Positions 60,341-64,000 of a DNA stretch of 64,000 bases are shown in pieces (within the stretch, counting starts at the first letter, position 1; each line of letters opens with the position of its first letter). Made by a program: the position numbers and the translations under genes. The DNA comes from Mangifera indica (Eukaryota; Streptophyta; Magnoliopsida; Sapindales; Anacardiaceae): the NCBI RefSeq assembly GCF_011075055.1, contig NC_058146.1:1922001-1986000 (forward strand), in the 5' to 3' direction. Below the pieces are notes generated by a model. The model had not been told where the DNA came from and did no database searches. It saw only the letters and a program-made list of their open reading frames with translations.

Positions 60341-62161
60341 ATATAATAAATAAAATTTTAGATTCAAATTTTCATAATAAAGTTTAAAAAAAATTTATGT
60401 TAAACTGAATTATTTAAAAATCTGATCATGTTTGGTTTAATTAGAAAAAAATAATAATTTTGTTATGCATAGTAGTGGAACTGGCTCATATTAAACGTTT
60501 TTCCATTCAATATAGAGAACTTAGGCTTTGTAATTGTACTTGGTTGAATATTTGTAGCTCTTCTTCATTTTAAGTCAGCTTAAAGTTAGAGGAAACAATT
60601 AATGTGTTGTAAGTGTAAAAGTATCTAAATAATAAGTTGTGATAATCAGATGAATTCTACATCGATAAAATATACGAGAAATATTAAACATATGTATACC
60701 GTATATCGGTTAAGGATGAGAAACTTCACAACTTGGTAAAATGCTATTAGTTTTAAGAAATACAAAATTAGGTTGATTTATGTGTTATTTATTTTATCCA
60801 TAGTTTTAAAACCTAAATTAGACTGACCAATTTACCCTAAAACTAGACTGATAAATGGATCGAAGTAAATTATGATCCCAATAGGATGGTGATACCTACA
60901 ATGCCAAAACTGACTACAATGAATATGTTTTACACATTTTATCTAACGGTTGATAAAAAAATAATAGTATCACGAGTGTACATTGCAAAGACTTGTTTGT
61001 ATCAGTAAACTTGGAAATTTGCTTATTTTAGATGGAGCCAACAACACATACATCCAAACAAAAGAGTATAAATTTAAAATTCATCGATAATATATTAAAA
61101 TTAAATAATTAACTTATTCGATATAACAATTATTGTTTTAGTAATTAAATACAAGATATTTCAAAGGGAGACATAATTAAGAAGTACTTTATTAAAAAAA
61201 AAAACTAAAATTAATTGTGTTAATTGTTACCATTGCATTTGCATTATTAAGACAACATCATAAATCAACATTCCACTGAACTAATATTTTTTTTTTCCAT
61301 TTCCTTCTTCTTCCACCATTTACAATCTTGACAGATTCAAAGTTGAGTGAAAATAAAGCCATTCTTTTTTTTCAAGGACGGAAAACAATGAAACCTTTAA
61401 GCGGCCTGGGATGAGTTATCTTTGGATCTCTTACCGTGCCATCTTCACCAAATAATTTGTTGTTATTATTTTTTGCAAAAGCAGATTTTGATGTATTTTA
61501 ATTGCCTCCAATATCTCAATTTTGATGGAGACAATCTAATTGATTGTAATATATAAACTTTGATGTATAATTATAATAACAACTAAAACATTATGTACAT
61601 GACATTCACTCTATATAGATGACACGTCAAAATGCATAGAAAGTGTCTTGGTTCATGTATTATTCATGTAACACCCAAAATTTGTTTTTGGAAAAGTGGA
61701 GTTGAAATACAAGAAAATATTAGTTCATGATGTACATAATAGAAATTAGATATGAAAAAAAAAGTCCAATAATAAATAAGTTGTTCATATGTTATACCAC
61801 AAATTCATTATTATCACCAGCTCAATATCAATTAAGAAAAGATAAAAATATGATCCTAAAGTTTGAAAATTGCTATGTGAAATTGGAGGCAAATGCAAGG
61901 ACCTGAGGGATGTTATTTACATGTTTGCTTTTGCCTTTAAAATGCTAGTTTCATGCTGTACGTATGTGTGATTGTGAACCTATAATAAAATGTTTGTGTT
62001 TATACATAAGTGGCTATATTACTAGATTTATGTCAAATATAAGTCAGGTCTCTGTACTCGAGCGCAGTTGCTGAAAAAGGGCTGGTCAATTCATACTTCT
62101 GACTTGAAGGACTTGCTCAAAAATTGCACCCGGTTAGAATTAAGGTTTAGTTTTAAAATAA
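59167..62161. other. Gene-poor AT-rich spacer
   Basis: Nearly 3 kb with no ORF of coding character. It contains an (AT)n run at 60300-60336. The small plus-strand frame at 59422-59604 (MASQGNQEPCEDKFEV) has normal-looking composition for its first 30 codons but no supporting signals, so it is not called. Confidence 0.55.
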
Positions 62162-62935
62162 GGCCAAACGACTATTTCCCACCCAAGGTTTAGCGTTTTC
62201 TCAAAAGTCCCCCCTTTAACTATGGAAATACCAAACACCCACCCATGGCCGGTTAGATTTAACCAAACCCTAACGGCTGAAAATTTTATCTCCTTTTGCC
62301 CCCCTAAACTTTAAAAACTGAAATTTTCCCCCCGCCTAAGTTTTAAAAAATGACAGTTTCACCCTAGGGTTTGGTTTTGAAATCTCCGGCGACCTCTCCG
62401 GCTCCGTTGCCGACGGCCGCTCCCTCCGGAAGCAACCTCTCCTTCCGGCGATCTCTTTTCTCCCATTTGGATCGTCTTCCCAGACGAGGACGACGGCGTC
62501 GGCTTCGTCTGGGAAGACGAAGAACTTCGTCTTCCCGACGAAGTCTTCGTCTCCCACGGCGTCTCCGGGCGTCGATCGGACCTCCAAATGGGAGGAAAGA
62601 GATCGCCGGAAGGAGAGGTTGCTTCCGGAGGGAGCGGCCATCGGCAACGGAGCCGGAGAGGTCGCCGGAGATTTCAAAACCAAACCCTAGGGTGAAACTG
62701 CCATTTTTTAAAACTTAGGCGGGGGAAAATTTTCAGTTTTTAAAGTTTAGGGGGCAAAATTAGATTCTATTTTAGTTTATTTTTAATATTATAACTAAAA
62801 TGACGATTTTACCCCTACCACCGTTAGGGTTTGGTTAAATCTAACTGGTCATGGGTGGGTGTTTAGTGTTTCCATAGTTAAAGGGAGGACTTTTGAGAAA
62901 ACGCTAAACCTTGGGTGGGAAATAGTCGTTTGGCC
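62162..62935. mobile_element. MULE-like long-hairpin transposon with perfect 9-bp TSD
   Basis: The two ends are exact inverted copies (ggccaaacgactatttccc and its complement). They are bounded by a perfect 9-bp repeat ttaaaataa at 62153-62161 and 62936-62944. The inverted arms extend almost to the centre (left arm to about 62471, right arm from about 62583; the right arm has some 40 extra bases), leaving a loop of about 110 bp. The arms are GC-rich near the centre (gaaatctccggcgacctctc). Because of the palindrome, both strands show a near-identical 115-codon frame starting MVLKSPATSPAPLP; these are not transposases. The well-preserved ends suggest a recent insertion. Confidence 0.88.
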
Positions 62936-62944
62936 TTAAAATAA

Positions 62945-64000
62945 ATGGGAAAGAGTGTATCAAAATATATATAAAGAAATATTTATGTGGATATTTTGCA
63001 TGTATCAGTTAATCTCAGAGCCTGGTTTAGTCATTGACATTTGTCAGTCTCTGATATATGAGTTTAATCCATTTTAAATGGGAAGCAAATTACTAATGAC
63101 AATTGGGAATTCATTGTTATTATGTTTTTCTCTTCTTTGTTTTCGTTTACACTTCACATACAATTGGCTGTGTTTTTAATTAGGTACCATGTTGGTATAT
63201 ACATGTTAACGGTGACTCGTATTAGTAACGTTAAGGATAAAAATTGTGATTTAGAAATGTCCAATCATTCTATAGATTTTCAAGTCAAATCAAACAAATT
63301 CATGCTTGCTTTATATGTTTTTATTGCTGATGTGGTATTGGCTCTAACATTTCAATGGGCTAAAGGAGATGAATGACAGTTTGCTCTCAAGTGAGCTGTT
63401 TAATTCGAGCTTTTACCTTGGTGCATGGGGGAAAGTATAATATTAAGCAACCCTGCTGATGGTTATTTTGGTTCTAGGCTAATCTAAATTATCATATTGA
63501 AGCTTAAGTTGATTAATTTATTTTCCCTCTTACTCAAATTATATATAAAAAATATATGCACGTAATATTATTCATTGACTAATATGTAAAGACTCTACAT
63601 GCTGAAGTTTGCTTGTAAACTTTGTTGTCTTTTTTTTTTTAAATTTATTCTTCTTCTTTATATTTTATTTTTTCATGTAAGATTTTGTGTTTATGTTTTC
63701 TTTGACATTTTGAAATTGTCTAATATATGCAATTTGATGTTTATTTTTATTCTTTTGGGTAGGCATTGGTGCTAATGTTTGGCATCTCAAAATTTCCTTT
63801 TACTAATTTTGTTTGAGTTTGGATATTAGCTTCATCAAAACTCACTTCACTCGAGATTGGCTACATTTCTTGGGTTATGATAACCGAATTACTTAGCTCA
63901 AATTTGGGAATTGTCCATCACCAAATAATATCAGAGTGTCCATAGTACCATACATTCAGAAATTGTGCCTTCAAATATAAGTACAATATCACAAGGTCTC
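62945..64000. other. Right-end spacer, no gene identified
   Basis: AT-rich sequence. The plus-strand frame at 63122-63376 is hydrophobic and low in complexity, with no family resemblance, so it is not called a gene. Confidence 0.5.

Noticed and set aside
62336..62718. Two overlapping 115-codon frames on opposite strands with nearly the same protein, and similar frames at 31678-31919
   Set aside because: They arise because the transposon is an inverted repeat; the product resembles no transposase and there is no promoter or start context.
63122..63376. 84-codon plus-strand frame near the right end
   Set aside because: Hydrophobic, low-complexity composition typical of chance frames in AT-rich DNA.

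Overview
The window is nuclear DNA of a flowering plant, most likely a core eudicot. The genes are rich in GT-AG introns, the spacers are AT-rich, and the encoded proteins (DYW-type PPR protein, ACT-domain STY kinase, SUVR methyltransferase, plant B' subunit) are plant types. A rosid is a reasonable guess, but the sequence alone does not fix the species.

Left third (1-22.3 kb): two fold-back DNA transposons (1-936, 974-1802) precede a complete 29-exon transportin gene (2157-13996, + strand, 891 aa). Two TRIM-like retroelements sit antisense in its introns. Convergent to it is a small multi-exon SecE-type gene (15273-16183, - strand) that no single long ORF reveals. A Tourist-like MITE (16443-16924), a two-exon PP2A B'/B56 gene (18017-19785, -) and a frameshifted, truncated polyamine-transporter pseudogene (20529-21262, -) follow.

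Middle (22.3-41.3 kb): a small orphan protein gene (22601, +); an intronless DYW-class PPR gene (23269-25683, -) whose deaminase-like tail lacks the usual glutamate; a six-exon SUVR-type SET-domain gene (27096-29897, +); tRNA-Leu(AAG) at 31154-31234; a tandem duplication carrying the tRNA tail, invaded by a MULE-like fold-back element that was itself invaded by a second copy (31347-32812); a small basic orphan gene (33487-33882, -); and a 14-exon MFS transporter (36290-41277, +).

Right third (41.3-64 kb): an F-box gene with a tiny first exon (42631-44492, -); a WD40 gene of the DCAF8 type with a microsatellite-encoded poly-aspartate stretch (45885-49406, -); a 16-exon ACT-domain STY kinase gene (50346-57387, -); and a gene-poor stretch with two more fold-back elements (58885-59166 and 62162-62935).

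The genes are unrelated housekeeping and regulatory functions (nuclear import, protein translocation, phosphatase targeting, organelle RNA metabolism, chromatin, ubiquitin ligase adaptors, kinase signalling), and nothing suggests a gene cluster. The least ordinary content is the family of long-hairpin, 9-10 bp TSD elements with a datable nested insertion, the hidden SecE gene, a candidate intron-gain scar in the MFS gene, and the PPR protein with a changed catalytic site. Exon boundaries were derived by hand from GT/AG sites, reading frame and family knowledge; no alignment was run.
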